Positions 1-22,400 of a DNA stretch of 64,000 nucleotides are shown here, piece by piece (within the stretch, counting starts at the first letter, position 1; each line of letters starts with the position of its first letter). The translations under genes were made by a program, and so were the position numbers. The stretch spans positions 176,540,736 to 176,604,735 of the forward strand of contig NC_080539.1 of NCBI RefSeq assembly GCF_028640845.1, in the 5' to 3' direction. This stretch comes from Ahaetulla prasina. Its lineage: Eukaryota; Chordata; Lepidosauria; Squamata; Colubridae. Under the pieces are notes generated by a model. The model saw nothing but the letters and a program-made list of their open reading frames with translations, was not told where the DNA came from and ran no database searches.

Positions 1-1055
1 GACATTCCAAAGAGGAAGCCTACAGAAAAGGTGATAAAATGCTGTACAATCAGGCCAGAAATGCACTAACAAGGTAGATAAGAGCAGCAAAAAGAAGCTA
101 CTCTGAAAAGCTAAAGAATCAGTTTTCAGCAAATGAACCAGCAAACATGTGGAAAACTCTTAAAAATATCACCGGCTATGGCAAACCTCCTTCCCAGGCT
201 GAAGGTAATCAACAACTGGCAGATGACCTGAATGAGTTTTACTGCAGGTTTGAAAGGAAACTACAGCCACCTATCTCCACAACCCCCATCTCAGACACAC
301 CAACAACAGCCAAGCCTCCTACAACTGACCCCATTTCATTGGGTTCACAACCCCTAGTGATCACAGAAAAGGAAGTGCAGGACCTATTTCACAGACAAAA
401 GCCAGGAAAAGCTCCAGGCCCAGACAAGATAACTCCTTCTTGCTTAAAAGTCTGTGCTGACCAATTGGCCCCCATCTTCACCCATATTTTCAATAAATCA
501 CTAGAGATGTGTTATGTTCCTTCTTGCTTCAAACGCTCTACCATCATCCCAGTGCCGAAGAAGCCCACCATCAAGGAACTGAATGACTACAGACCAGTTG
601 CTTTAACATCTGTAGTCATGAAAACCTTTGAAAGGCTAGTGCTTTCCTACCTGAAAACCATCACGGATCCGCTGTTAGACCCCTTGCAATTTGCATACCG
701 AGCAAATAGATCAACAGATGATGCTGTTAATATGGCTCTGCACTACATCCTACAACATCTTGAGTCTCCAAAGACCTATGCAAGGGTCCTTTTTGTAGAC
801 TTTAGTTCAGCATTCAATACCATCATTCCAGACATTCTTCTAACTAAGCTAAACCAGCTACAGGTACCGGAACAGACTTGTAAGTGGATCACAAGCTTCC
901 TAACAAACAGGAAGCAGCAGGTGAAGCTAAGCAAGATCACATCAAATACCTGTACAATTAGCACAGGGGGCCCCCAAGGCTGTGTGCTCTCCCACTTCTC
1001 TTCTCTCTGTATACCAATGACTGCATCTCCAATGATCCATCTGTTTCCCTGCTGA
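1..1055 (+). mobile_element. L3/CR1-type LINE, internal reverse transcriptase fragment
   Basis: An open frame from about 147 to 1055 encodes the N-terminal half of a non-LTR reverse transcriptase. Visible motifs are KAPGPDKI, the NDYRPVALTS block, the FAYRANRSTDDAV block, the FVDFSSAFNTI block (first catalytic aspartate) and GGPQGCVLS. The next block, which would carry the FADD catalytic pair, is missing: after GPQGCVLS the frame shifts and the element ends at about 1050, just before the CpG-rich RAB1A upstream region. The 5' end is outside the window. The copy is close in sequence to the reverse-strand copy at 31137-32432. It is certainly a LINE; the L3/CR1 family label comes from the AATAG-tailed copies and is less sure. 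It is inactive. Confidence 0.9.
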
Positions 1056-1584
1056 CGTTGCCCGGCCGGCTGAACCTGTCAGCCAATCGGTTACCAAAAT
1101 ATCAAAGTTGACTCAACCGGGAAACACGAAAGAAAGAGCTTTGATTACGCACGCGTCGACCCGCCTGTAGGTTTTCTGGGAAAGCGAGTTTTTTTGCGGG
1201 CTCCGCTCCAAAGCAACCCGAAAGCTGTCGCGGGACTTGGGAACTCAATTCCCCAGCATTCCTTGCCAAAGGATTCCCCGCCGCCTTCTCACCATCATGT
1301 AAGACCCAGCCCTCCGGCAGAGGCTTCTCCGTTTCCTGGTTCGGAGGTGGCAGCCATTTTGAGTTTTAGGTGCCAGAGCGGAGACGGCTGCAGTCGCCGC
1401 TTGTGTGGGGAGGGGTGGTCCCTGTTGGAAAGAGACGCCGCTGTTGCCCGCGTTGTCTGTCACCTTTGGGTGTTTGGTTGGCTAGGCAGTCCGACCGTTC
1501 CAGGAGCCGCCGGTGGTGGGTCTGACCGCCGCCTGCTCCGCGGAGAGAGCTCATTCTCTACAGGCCGTGGGGGCCCCCGCTGAC
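1056..1584 (+). promoter_or_regulatory. RAB1A: RAB1A CpG-rich promoter and 5' UTR
   Basis: CpG density and G+C content rise sharply between about 1060 and 1600 and fall again after about 1850, the pattern of a vertebrate CpG-island promoter. A CCAAT box lies at 1083-1087. No TATA box is apparent, as expected for a housekeeping Rab gene. The transcription start cannot be fixed from sequence; it probably lies between about 1300 and 1550, with the rest being 5' UTR up to the ATG at 1585. Short open frames through this region on both strands are CpG-island chance frames. Confidence 0.7.
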
Positions 1585-13388
<11,804 letters not shown>

Positions 13389-14650
13389 AACTTTCCTTCC
13401 CAGCTCTTTCTCAACAACGAATTTGAAATCTGAACCCAACTGAAAAATGCCTGAATTGTACTGTATGTAGCTGCACTACAACAGAATCTTATCGTCTCCA
13501 CAAAGGTCAGAGATTGTAAATGGTCAATGCTGACTTTTTTATTCCCCAATCTCAATAAAGCTAACTTCATTTTCAGAAATGTGTTAAACCTCTTGTGTGC
13601 TGGTTTATAAATGCGTGTAATCTTCGTTACTTTTTCTTATACCGGATTGTTTCCTGTGGTTGGCTAAATTTTGAACATTTTGTTCTGATCATATTGGCAC
13701 ATTTAAATGTTGGGTTTAGGCTTCTGAAGATGAAGTTTAGTCTTTGTTTTTGTATTTCACAGCACAATTGTGGCTGTCACTTTTCCATGCACAAAGTTCA
13801 TAAGGCATTCTGTATAAAATCTAATTTACTAGTTCCATGTAGAGCTCTAAGGAAATGGAAAGAAAACACACTACCTGGGATCAGCACTAAATAACTGCAC
13901 AGCCAAAGCAGGTTTGGACTCTTGAGCAGCACCTCCCTTGGCAACCCCCTTTTGAAATAGCAGGGCATTTCATTAAGGGGAGGGGGATTGCCATTCAAAA
14001 GGAAGCTGCAATCCCGTAATAGTTCTTTGGATCGCAGATGCTGATTTTTCTTTATACTCTGCATATAATTTGTGGCTGCAGACTCTTGTAATTTGTTGCA
14101 CAAAATGTAACAAACTGAAGAAATGTTTAATAAATATTGTACTTATTGGAAGTAATATCAAACTGTATGGTGATAAGTATTGTCTTAATTCTTATGAATA
14201 AGGGGAAAGGCTTGCATTGTGCCCCCAGTGAACTTTTTCTGTGCGGTATTGGCACTTTAAAATCACTTCCTTATAGACTATACCTGCCCAGCCCAACAAA
14301 GGACTAGCAAATATGGCCTACATGACATAAAATGTGTGTTTCTGGCATGTGTGCTATACTTGGAACACAACTTATACCATTGTTTATAGAACCATAATCA
14401 CTAGATGTACCATCTCTTTCCCTTTGCATCCTAATTGTGTTTGAATCTATTTCTGAATGGTTCCATTTAGAAATTATTTGTCTCTCTTGCTCTGTCATAG
14501 AAAAGGAAACAGTATTTTTCCTAAAGTATGAATGACTTCAAGCTAACAAGGTGATGTTAACTCTAATGATATGTTATGTCTTTTCTAAATAATGTTACTT
14601 CCATTCTCTCACAATCAATACTGTTGACTTTAATAAAATTTTGTGCAATT
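13389..14650 (+). other. RAB1A: RAB1A 3' UTR (extent inferred)
   Basis: AATAAA signals on the + strand lie at 13554-13559 and 14632-14637, with a further candidate near 14130. The mature transcript could end after any of them, so the 3' UTR may have alternative lengths. No repeat was recognised inside, in contrast to the flanking DNA, which fits a transcribed UTR. Confidence 0.55.
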
Positions 14651-17600
14651 TATTGGTCGGCTTGGTTATGCACTAAGGCACAAGAAAGCTACAGTGAAGA
14701 AAAAGCATAGTAATAAGGCAGCTGACCAAAAGACAAATAATACATTTGTGCAGGGAGGAAACATTTAAATACATATGTGAATTTGAGCAAAAATGTGGCT
14801 TGGTTATTGCTTCAGTGAGCATATGTATAACTTTTGTATAAAGAAACTAATCCATTAGTGCCTGATATCTGGGTTTTAAAGTTACCAACTTGATAAAAGA
14901 ATATCTTATTTACAAAATAATTTGAAAGAGTCACTGACTTTTTGTAAGCAAACACTCAGATGTGGTTGAGAGGCAAATGTATTAGCAAATATCCGAGAAA
15001 ATTTCATCCCCACTATGGGATAGACATTAGTGATCTCCAACTGGAACACACAATACCTTAATTCTTCATAGTACTGTTGTTAGAAGATTGAAATTATTGA
15101 ATTTCTGAATTTGCTCTTTAACTTCAACAATAAAGTGTACTTCAGAATGAGAAATGTTTAATCAGTTGATTCATAATATGCTTTTAGTATTGTATCAATT
15201 CATAAAGAAATGTTACATAGAAGAAAATCGGCTACAATATTTAAATGATGATTTGGGGTCATTCTAAAAGTGCTGAAGCTCTTGGCAATAAACTCAATGT
15301 TATTAACTGAGCACACTTTTTAAAAAAAAATAAAGTGTACTGTTCTGACCTTCAGAAGATGCTTAGAATACTAATGAATACATATTTCAATACTTTTGTT
15401 TGCTAAACTATATCTGTGCTTCTTTTAAAACAATAGCTTAACATTCTGAACAAAGTGGCTATACTTTTCCCCCCCATTTGTGTGTCAGTTCTAGTTGTGT
15501 TTTTAAATCTGGGAAGCTGCCTACAAAAGGCAACAGATTTGGGAAACAGTAAATCCGATTTGTAAATGTCTGAAAATATTTGAGTTCTAGGTTTTCATGT
15601 ATTGTGGAGTAAGTTTCCAAGACCACTTGGCCCTAATGTGAGCAAATTATGTTTCCAATACTTGAGGGCACACCCAAATTCCATTGTTTTGGTCTTCTAG
15701 AGTCTCCTTCCAACTATTACAGCTAAACACCGCCATTTAGAAGTAGGAAACAAATATAAATCCAAAAACAGGCAAACAAGTATATTTTTAAAATGTCTAA
15801 AATCCAGTCTTACTCACATGTGAGATGTGTTTTCATAACCCTATGTTTTTCTGTCCCACTTCTCTTGGCTACCGCTATCATGAAATTGTAAAAATTTGAT
15901 CTAAATGATATATGAAATCAATCTCTGCTTTTGAACAGTGGTACATGTTGAAATGCCACTGTTGCAAATTAGAACAGTATCTTAGTGCCTTAGTTCGTAT
16001 CAGTCAGTAGCAGTTTCCAAAAATGCATTAATTCAAAGTAAATTTTGTGGGAAAGCCAATTTATGCTACAGTATTCTATGTCATGTAGATATGCCATAGC
16101 AACGCTGACAGTGCAGCTCTTATCTGAGAAGAGCATGCAAAGGTATCTTACAGGCTACTTGCGCATCATGCTAGGCTAAACTGTGAGATCAGTATGTATG
16201 CAAACTCAGGCTACTAGATTAATTTGGTAAACCTTCACTCAGGTTTACCTGTATGAACAAGGCTAAGAGATCTGATACTATGTAGTCATTTTGTGGTGAG
16301 ATGGGTGGCAAACAAATGTAATAAATAATTTTTTCACCTACCCCTTTAAAAAATTAATTTCTTCTTGTTTCCAGTGGAAAGGAAAGTGAACATCTTAGGA
16401 AGGAGATGTTATCCTATTTTGCCTATCAATTGCTCTTGATACGGCTTGGAAATTGCAGTTTCAAAAGTTGGGTTTTGATTGTGAATATGGTAAGCATTCT
16501 TATTAGCCAATCGTAAAGAATAGGAAGAGTTTTATCTCTGAGTGCACAAAATTATTTTTTAAGCTCTAATATGGATTCAGGATTATGGGCAATTAGGAGC
16601 TAGCATCCTTAACTACAAAGTTTATGGAGGCAGCCACAGAAGGTATATGCAAATCTACACATGCTACAATATTAAACTAAGGTTTTCTGTTACAAGCTAA
16701 GTCTCTTGTATTCTATAATGAAAACACAGAACCAACCTTCATCCAGGAACTTACAACTAAAGTATTTATCAATTGCACCGAAAAGTTCTATTACAATCTA
16801 ATGGTTGGCAAGTAAAGGTGAACAGTGCCTGAAGCTTTCAAAAATTTTGTAATTTCTTTAGCATGGATCTTGCACAAATACTAGTCATGTAACTGCAGCT
16901 TCAACGGATGATTATTTAACTGTTACTGAAATCACTTACCTCCAGTGCATGTTTTAAAATAATAAAATTGATTTATTTCAAATGTAGCTTCCATATAATT
17001 TGTCACATGAGATAAACTGAAGACTTACAATTATGCACTGAAAAAAAAATACAAAACAAATAATAGGGCTATACATTTTTCAATTATTATTTGGAAGCAC
17101 TTTGGATCTTCCATAAAAAAGTATTTTGGCTGTTTTATACAACAGCCTATTTTGTTTCAGGCAGCAACACAAACCTGAAAATGAAGGGTTGCTGCTTTAA
17201 GAAGTCCATTCATGATCTGACTTTCAAACCAACTGCATCTTTTTTTTGAGGCTCACATAAACACTTCTGAATAATTTCTGAAGCACGCAGAGCTCTGGAA
17301 AATAGATACCCATATTAGAAATCCATCATTAAACCTCCTGTCACTCCAACATCAGAAGTTTCCCTTCCACACTGTTCTTTAACATTTTGTTGTCAGATAT
17401 AAAGCTCACTGTTGTACCTTCTGAACTTGGAAACCAAGCTTGATGTCAATGCAGCACATCAAAATTTTGAAGAAAAAGTTCTTGTTTCTTGATTAGGGAG
17501 CCTCCATCATACTATTTATGGATGTAGTTAATTCATTCTTCCACATCAATAGAAGTTTTATCTGAAATAAAATCATAAACAGCCATTCTATTTCTGTTTT

Positions 17601-17752
17601 CACATCTTGAATAGGAATTACTGAGCATCACATAACTATATTATCTGAAATGGAGCATATTATTCAAATTAGGCTTATATCCCACATAAATAAAAGCACA
17701 CACTAATTTTTAAAAAAAACTTAAAATGCTAATGCAGCATCATTAAAGTAAT
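14651..17752. other. Convergent intergenic region between RAB1A and CEP68
   Basis: AT-rich DNA with scattered AATAAA-like signals on both strands. No exon, RNA gene or recognisable transposon was seen. Part of it may be longer alternative 3' UTR of either neighbour. Confidence 0.5.
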
Positions 17753-17886
17753 ATGGATAGTCTTGGATTTACAACCATTTGTTTAGTGACTGAAGTTACA
17801 ATGGCACTGAAAAAAGCGAAATGACCATTTCTCGCACAACGGTTGCAAAATCCCCATAGTCACGTTCAAAATTTGAATGCCTGGCA

Positions 17887-18121
17887 ACTAGGAGAACCAA
17901 TTTGGCCTAGTAGTTAAGGCATAGGCTAGAAAGCAGGAGACTGTAAGTTCAAATCCTGCCTTAGCCATGAAAGCCAGCTGGGTGACTTGGTCAGTCTCTC
18001 AATCCAACTCATCTCACAGGATTATTGTTGTGGAGAAAATAGGAGGATGACTATGTGTTGGTTGTATTTGCTACCTTGAGTTATGTCTAAAAATAATAAA
18101 GGCAGAATACAAACAAACAAA
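17887..18121 (+). mobile_element. tRNA-derived SINE, type B (AATAAAGGC tail)
   Basis: Head with box A-like AGTAGTTAAGGC and box B-like AGTTCAAATCC, body CAACTCATCTCACAGGATTA, then AAAAATAATAAAGGCAGAAT followed by an (ACAA)n tail. It is inserted in the miniature element; CTGGCA occurs on both sides (17881-17886 and 18122-18127) and is a candidate target duplication. Confidence 0.75.
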
Positions 18122-18232
18122 CTGGCATGTATTTATGAAACTGCATAAATACTGGGGTCATGTGATAACCATTTGTGAACTTCTGACAACAAAAGTCAAT
18201 GAGGAAGTCAGATTCATTTAACCATGTTACTA

Positions 18233-18424
18233 ACTTAGTAATAGCACATAATATATCGCTTCACAGTGCTTTACAGCCCTCTCTTAAGGGTTTACAGAGT
18301 CACAACAATCTGGGTCCTCATTTTACCCACCTTGGAAGGATGGAAGGCTGCATCAACCTTGAGCCAGTGAGGTTCGAACCGTTGGCAGTCAGCAGAATTA
18401 ACCTGCAATACTGCATTCTAACCA
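18233..18424 (-). mobile_element. tRNA-derived SINE, type A, reverse copy
   Basis: Read on the - strand it matches the SINE at 11540-11767: GAATGCAGTATTGCAGG head, a box B GGTTCGAACCTC, the CCTTCCATCCTTCC block, and a GCTGTAAAGCACTGTGAAG tail. Confidence 0.72.
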
Positions 18425-18619
18425 GTTGTGGTCATAGGTTGAGGACAACCTGCACTATATATATATAAATATATAATCTTACATTACTTATGAAAAAACC
18501 TGCTTATCCTACGTTGTATTATATAAATCCAGAAAATAAGGGGAAAAAAACATCCAAAGACCAAGGCAAGATAAAAGAATAAAAAAATAAAGGAATTACA
18601 GAGAAAGCCAGTCATTCAT

Positions 18620-19300
18620 TATTCTTAAATCACTTTATTCTTCTTTTTCTGTGAAATTTTGAGTATTCTTTCTAATGCTGAAACTTGCCAGAAACAGATG
18701 TAGTTGCCTAGTTCACTCTCACCAGACAACTGGCTTTCTTAACCACTTTGACCAAAGCCACACAGGCTGTGCATTTTGGAGAATGGTTTTACTGTGGAGC
18801 CCTTGGTGCTCTCTGGGCTTGTTTGTTTGTTTGCAGAATTTCAATTCCTGACAAGGTAACATCCTAAGTGCTAGTGAGTGTGGGGTTTGCTCCCTGTTTA
18901 TATACAGTAGTTTTCTCTTTCTTTCTCAGCGTCAGTGGGAGTGTGGGTTTTTTTCCCCTTAGTGTATCCTTGATTAGAGTACAATTTTCTGTTTAATTGC
19001 CTAGTGTTAATCCCTGCCTATCCGGATGTTGGCTGCTGGAGAGGATGTGTGTCTAGTCTTTCTGTTTGCCTTAGGTTTTTCTTTTGTTTCACCATTTCTG
19101 GACGAACAAGATTCAGGAAGGCAACTCTAAATCTTTTATCTGATTCACTTGGTTAAAGGAGTTGAGGACAGAAATGATGTTTTGCTAGTTCACAAGATAG
19201 AAAATTCTACATGGCCTTAGCATGAGATCCAGGAAGATATACTTCAACCAAAAAATGTATTATTTAATATCCACCCTTCCCAGCATCCTTTCCTTCTTGC
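18620..19300 (-). other. CEP68: CEP68 3' UTR (extent inferred)
   Basis: The first AATAAA downstream of the CEP68 stop on the - strand is at 18634-18639. If used, the 3' UTR is about 670 bases and contains the Penelope-like remnant at 18780-19110. A more distal site cannot be excluded. Confidence 0.45.
18780..19110 (-). mobile_element. Penelope-like element terminal-repeat remnant
   Basis: The sequence around TTGTTTGTTTGCAG, then GGTAACATC, AGTGCTAGTGAG and GGGTTTGCTCCCTGTTTAT parallels 36640-36760, which belongs to the same repeat. The ribozyme-like core seen there is degenerate here (18837-18870, - strand). The Penelope assignment rests on recognition of this repeat type in vertebrate genomes. 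Confidence 0.5.
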
Positions 19301-19467
19301 TTACTCAGATGTATCTTTGCGGACTGCCGTTTCTTGAACATCGCAATGCTTCCTCAAGCCGTCATCAAGAGTATATATGGCTGCTAAAATAGATTCATAC
19401 AATCGTTCAGCATGGCTTTTAAGCATATCCGAATGTTTTGCAATCAAGCCAAGAGTTTTCTGTAAAA
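19301..19467 (-). CDS. CEP68: CEP68 last coding exon
   Basis: Encodes VLQKTLGLIAKH... to ...RKDTSE and TAA. An AG at 19468-19469 (TTAATAG on the - strand) is the acceptor that keeps frame with the previous exon, which ends in one spare base; the apparently stronger CAG eight bases downstream would break the frame. Confidence 0.85.
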
Positions 19468-22400
19468 CTATTAAGCAAAGAGTAGGATACAAATTATACC
19501 ATGCAACAGCTGAGTAGCAGGATATAAGCAAGCTTTTCTAAATGCCTATGCTAGGGTTACAAGAGTAAGCGCTACAGAATCTGGCTCCTTTGTTTAACCA
19601 TGTACTGATGAGAAGCAGCAAATATTCTGCCTCTTTCCTATACCTTTACAACAGGACAAGCCTGGTCTGAACATTAAGTCATAATGTGTTTTCTCTCAAC
19701 TTCATCTGATGTGTGAAGATACCCAGTTTACTCTCCCTAAAAGATTATTGTAAGGTAACATTACTGGGAAGGGGGGAAAGAAACTTAAGCTGCTTGGGGA
19801 AAAAATGGAATATCAAAATAACTTAATAAATGTGTGCTACAATGTACATACTTTAATGTTCTGCAATTCAATCCTTTACCAGTAATGAATTAAATTTTGA
19901 GAACACTTAATTTGTCCAAAGCACCCAAACTTGAATTGGTTCGGCTTTCAGAGAAAAAGTACGTTTCAATTATTTCATCATGTCCTGAAGCTATAATCCT
20001 ATTTCCTACATTCCCAATTACAAGGGTTAATTTGATTTGCTTCCTTGTAGTGCTTTACATCATATCACAAATCTGTTTATAGGAATTTGTGTAACTTAAG
20101 ACAAAATCCTGTATCCAATTACTAGAAGTAAGTCCTACTGACAAACACCCTAAGACTTAAATCCAACTTGCCACTTTTCAGGCTCACTATTTCTAAAACA
20201 AGAGAGTTAAAAAATCCTAGTGTTTAAAAAAAACAACACAATTTTCCTTAAATGAGGCTGGGCCCCTTTTATAGCTTAACTCATTCAGCATTCATGTTTG
20301 AATTTATGATGGCATTTGAATAAGTTATGCTACCAATCTTTGAAGTTCTGGCTATCGTAGCATCCCTAGTCACATAATTGTGATCTAGGTGCTTGGCATA
20401 GATGCAGCTTATAGCATCCAACAGTCATGCGATCACTATTTGCGATCTTCTTTGCCAGTTTTCTGGCAAACTCAATGGGAAAGCCAGCAGGAAATTACAA
20501 ATGGCCACTACATGTAATCCTCACTTAGTAAACCTATGGTTATTCACTTAAAAATGGCAATTGGAACTGCTGGGATTTCTGTTACCAGATAGCATGTTCA
20601 CATGACATCACACTTCACAACTACTTGCTTAGCGACAGAAATTCCAGCCCCACTTACAGTTGTTAAGTGAGGACTACTTTCAAATCCTATAGGTAATTGC
20701 TTCCTTACCAGGTGAATTTGTTGACATGCATTTAAGAAGATTCTCACCATCATGCAACACGTTTTCAGTCAATGCTTGGTGCTCAGCTAAATCTTTTTTG
20801 AATTCCTGTCAAGAAATGTTGTGAAATGTAATGCACAAAGCAGGAAAAATCATAGTAATATGGTTGCTTGCCTAGATCAGGTCCCATTCACAAGAATTAA
20901 CTGACTTGTTTAACAGAATTTATGTGATAATGGATCTTTTTTTAAAGAATCTAACAAATTATCTATTATTCAAACTACCAGTAGAGGACACTTAAGTTCA
21001 AAAAAAGTGAGTTAAATCCACTGAGAGCTTTAAACACAATAGATTAATTTTGACATACAACCCTCACAATCTTCTCTGGAGACAGAAAATGCACTAAAGC
21101 AGATTTGGTGAATGACATCTGGACAGAGCAAAGAAAAGAGGAAAGGTCACTGCATAGATTTCTTAAGTATTTTATAAAATAGTGCATGTTAGCCAAATAT
21201 ATTTGTAAGTTATAACACAGGCTTAATAAAAATGTGCTAAACATTAATTTTTGATACTTTAATTTATTACTGAGATTGGGCCCCAATAAAATTCTACTTT
21301 TGCTTGCAAGCATACTCTCTTTTAATGAATGAACCCTCTCAATTAATCTGCTTAATATTGCACTGCACAAGTTTAATATTCCCTCCACCCCGAATCCTAA
21401 TACTGTATAACAATCTTGTTGCTTAAGTAGAGAAAGTTTGATAAGGGAGTTCATTTATTCAAATTTTTTTCCTATGCAAGTCACCAAGAGTTTTTTTGAC
21501 TGCGTTAGTATAGGAATATGTGTAATATATAATGAAAGAAAACGCCTTCAACATTATAGCCAGAGAGCAGTAGTTTTGTCCAGTTACTGGCTAAAAGCTA
21601 AATGGTTTCATGTGATAAAATGAAGTACTTTTGCAAATTTTGTTTATATTTTAATCTGCTCAACAACTATTGTTCTCTAGGTAGACAGCACGTCTAGAAT
21701 TAGAATCAGCATCCAGAATAAAGTATGTAACAGATCAATAAAGAATTATCACTACTGGCAATAAAGTAAGATTCTGCAAATGAATTCCATTTTTTATTTA
21801 TTTTTATTTGTGTGTGCCTCTTTTTTTTATTGAAAAAGTTTTTACAAAAATTTTCACCCCCTTTTCCCCCCTCCATCCCCTCCCCCCTCCCTCCAAAACC
21901 ACCCTCCTCCCACCCACCCACCTACCCCCCCCGACTTCCCAGAACAAACACAAGGCTAGTTCAAAAGAAAAAACAATCATACGCTAAATTTCCCCTAACA
22001 CAAATTATAATCCTCCCCTTCTCAAATCCTAACTTCCCCCATACAAATCAGAGATAAATACATCCTAATCATTCAAAGGCTGTGTGTGTGCCTCTTGTGT
22101 CAGTGGAGTCCTGGTGACTTGCTTGGACTGATCTTTACAATTTTCCTGACAAGCTTTTCAGAATTGGTTAGTTCTTGCCTCCTTCATCCAGCTATTTTGG
22201 GCCTAAGGCAGAACTAGAACTCACAGTCTCTTGGTTTCTAGCCTAGTACCTAAACCACTGCATCAAACAGGCTCTTACAAATTCCATACAGGTCATTAAA
22301 GGAGATCAGTGTTTATCTATCTGGATTAAGAACTTAACTGACATTTTATACTTCTGATAGAGTTCACACCATTTTACAGCTATCTCTCTAACTGCCACTT

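Larger units (their letters stand above)
17753..18450. mobile_element. GTAGTCCTCGACTTA-family miniature element split by two SINEs
   Basis: The left part (17753-17886) and the pieces at 18122-18232 and 18425-18450 together follow the order of the family copies at 9798 and 41045. The gaps are filled by a SINE (about 17887-18121) and a reverse SINE (about 18233-18424). The right terminus near 18440-18450 reads GGTTGAGGACAACCTGC. Confidence 0.7.

Noticed and set aside
1145..1160. ACGCGTCGAC next to the RAB1A promoter, looking like a cloning-site sequence
   Set aside because: Restriction-site-like strings occur by chance in CpG islands; the flanks show no vector sequence.
1194..1583. 129-residue open frame upstream of RAB1A
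   Set aside because: It is in the CpG-rich 5' region and is low-complexity; best explained as 5' UTR/promoter.
20742..20747. Internal GTGAGA as donor of CEP68 exon 4
   Set aside because: Using it shortens the exon to 58 bases and leaves the last exon out of frame; the GTAAGG donor keeps the spectrin-like sequence in frame.
21044..21454. 136-residue open frame on the - strand in a CEP68 intron
   Set aside because: It has no recognisable domain, no splice link in phase with CEP68 exons, and AT-rich composition consistent with chance.
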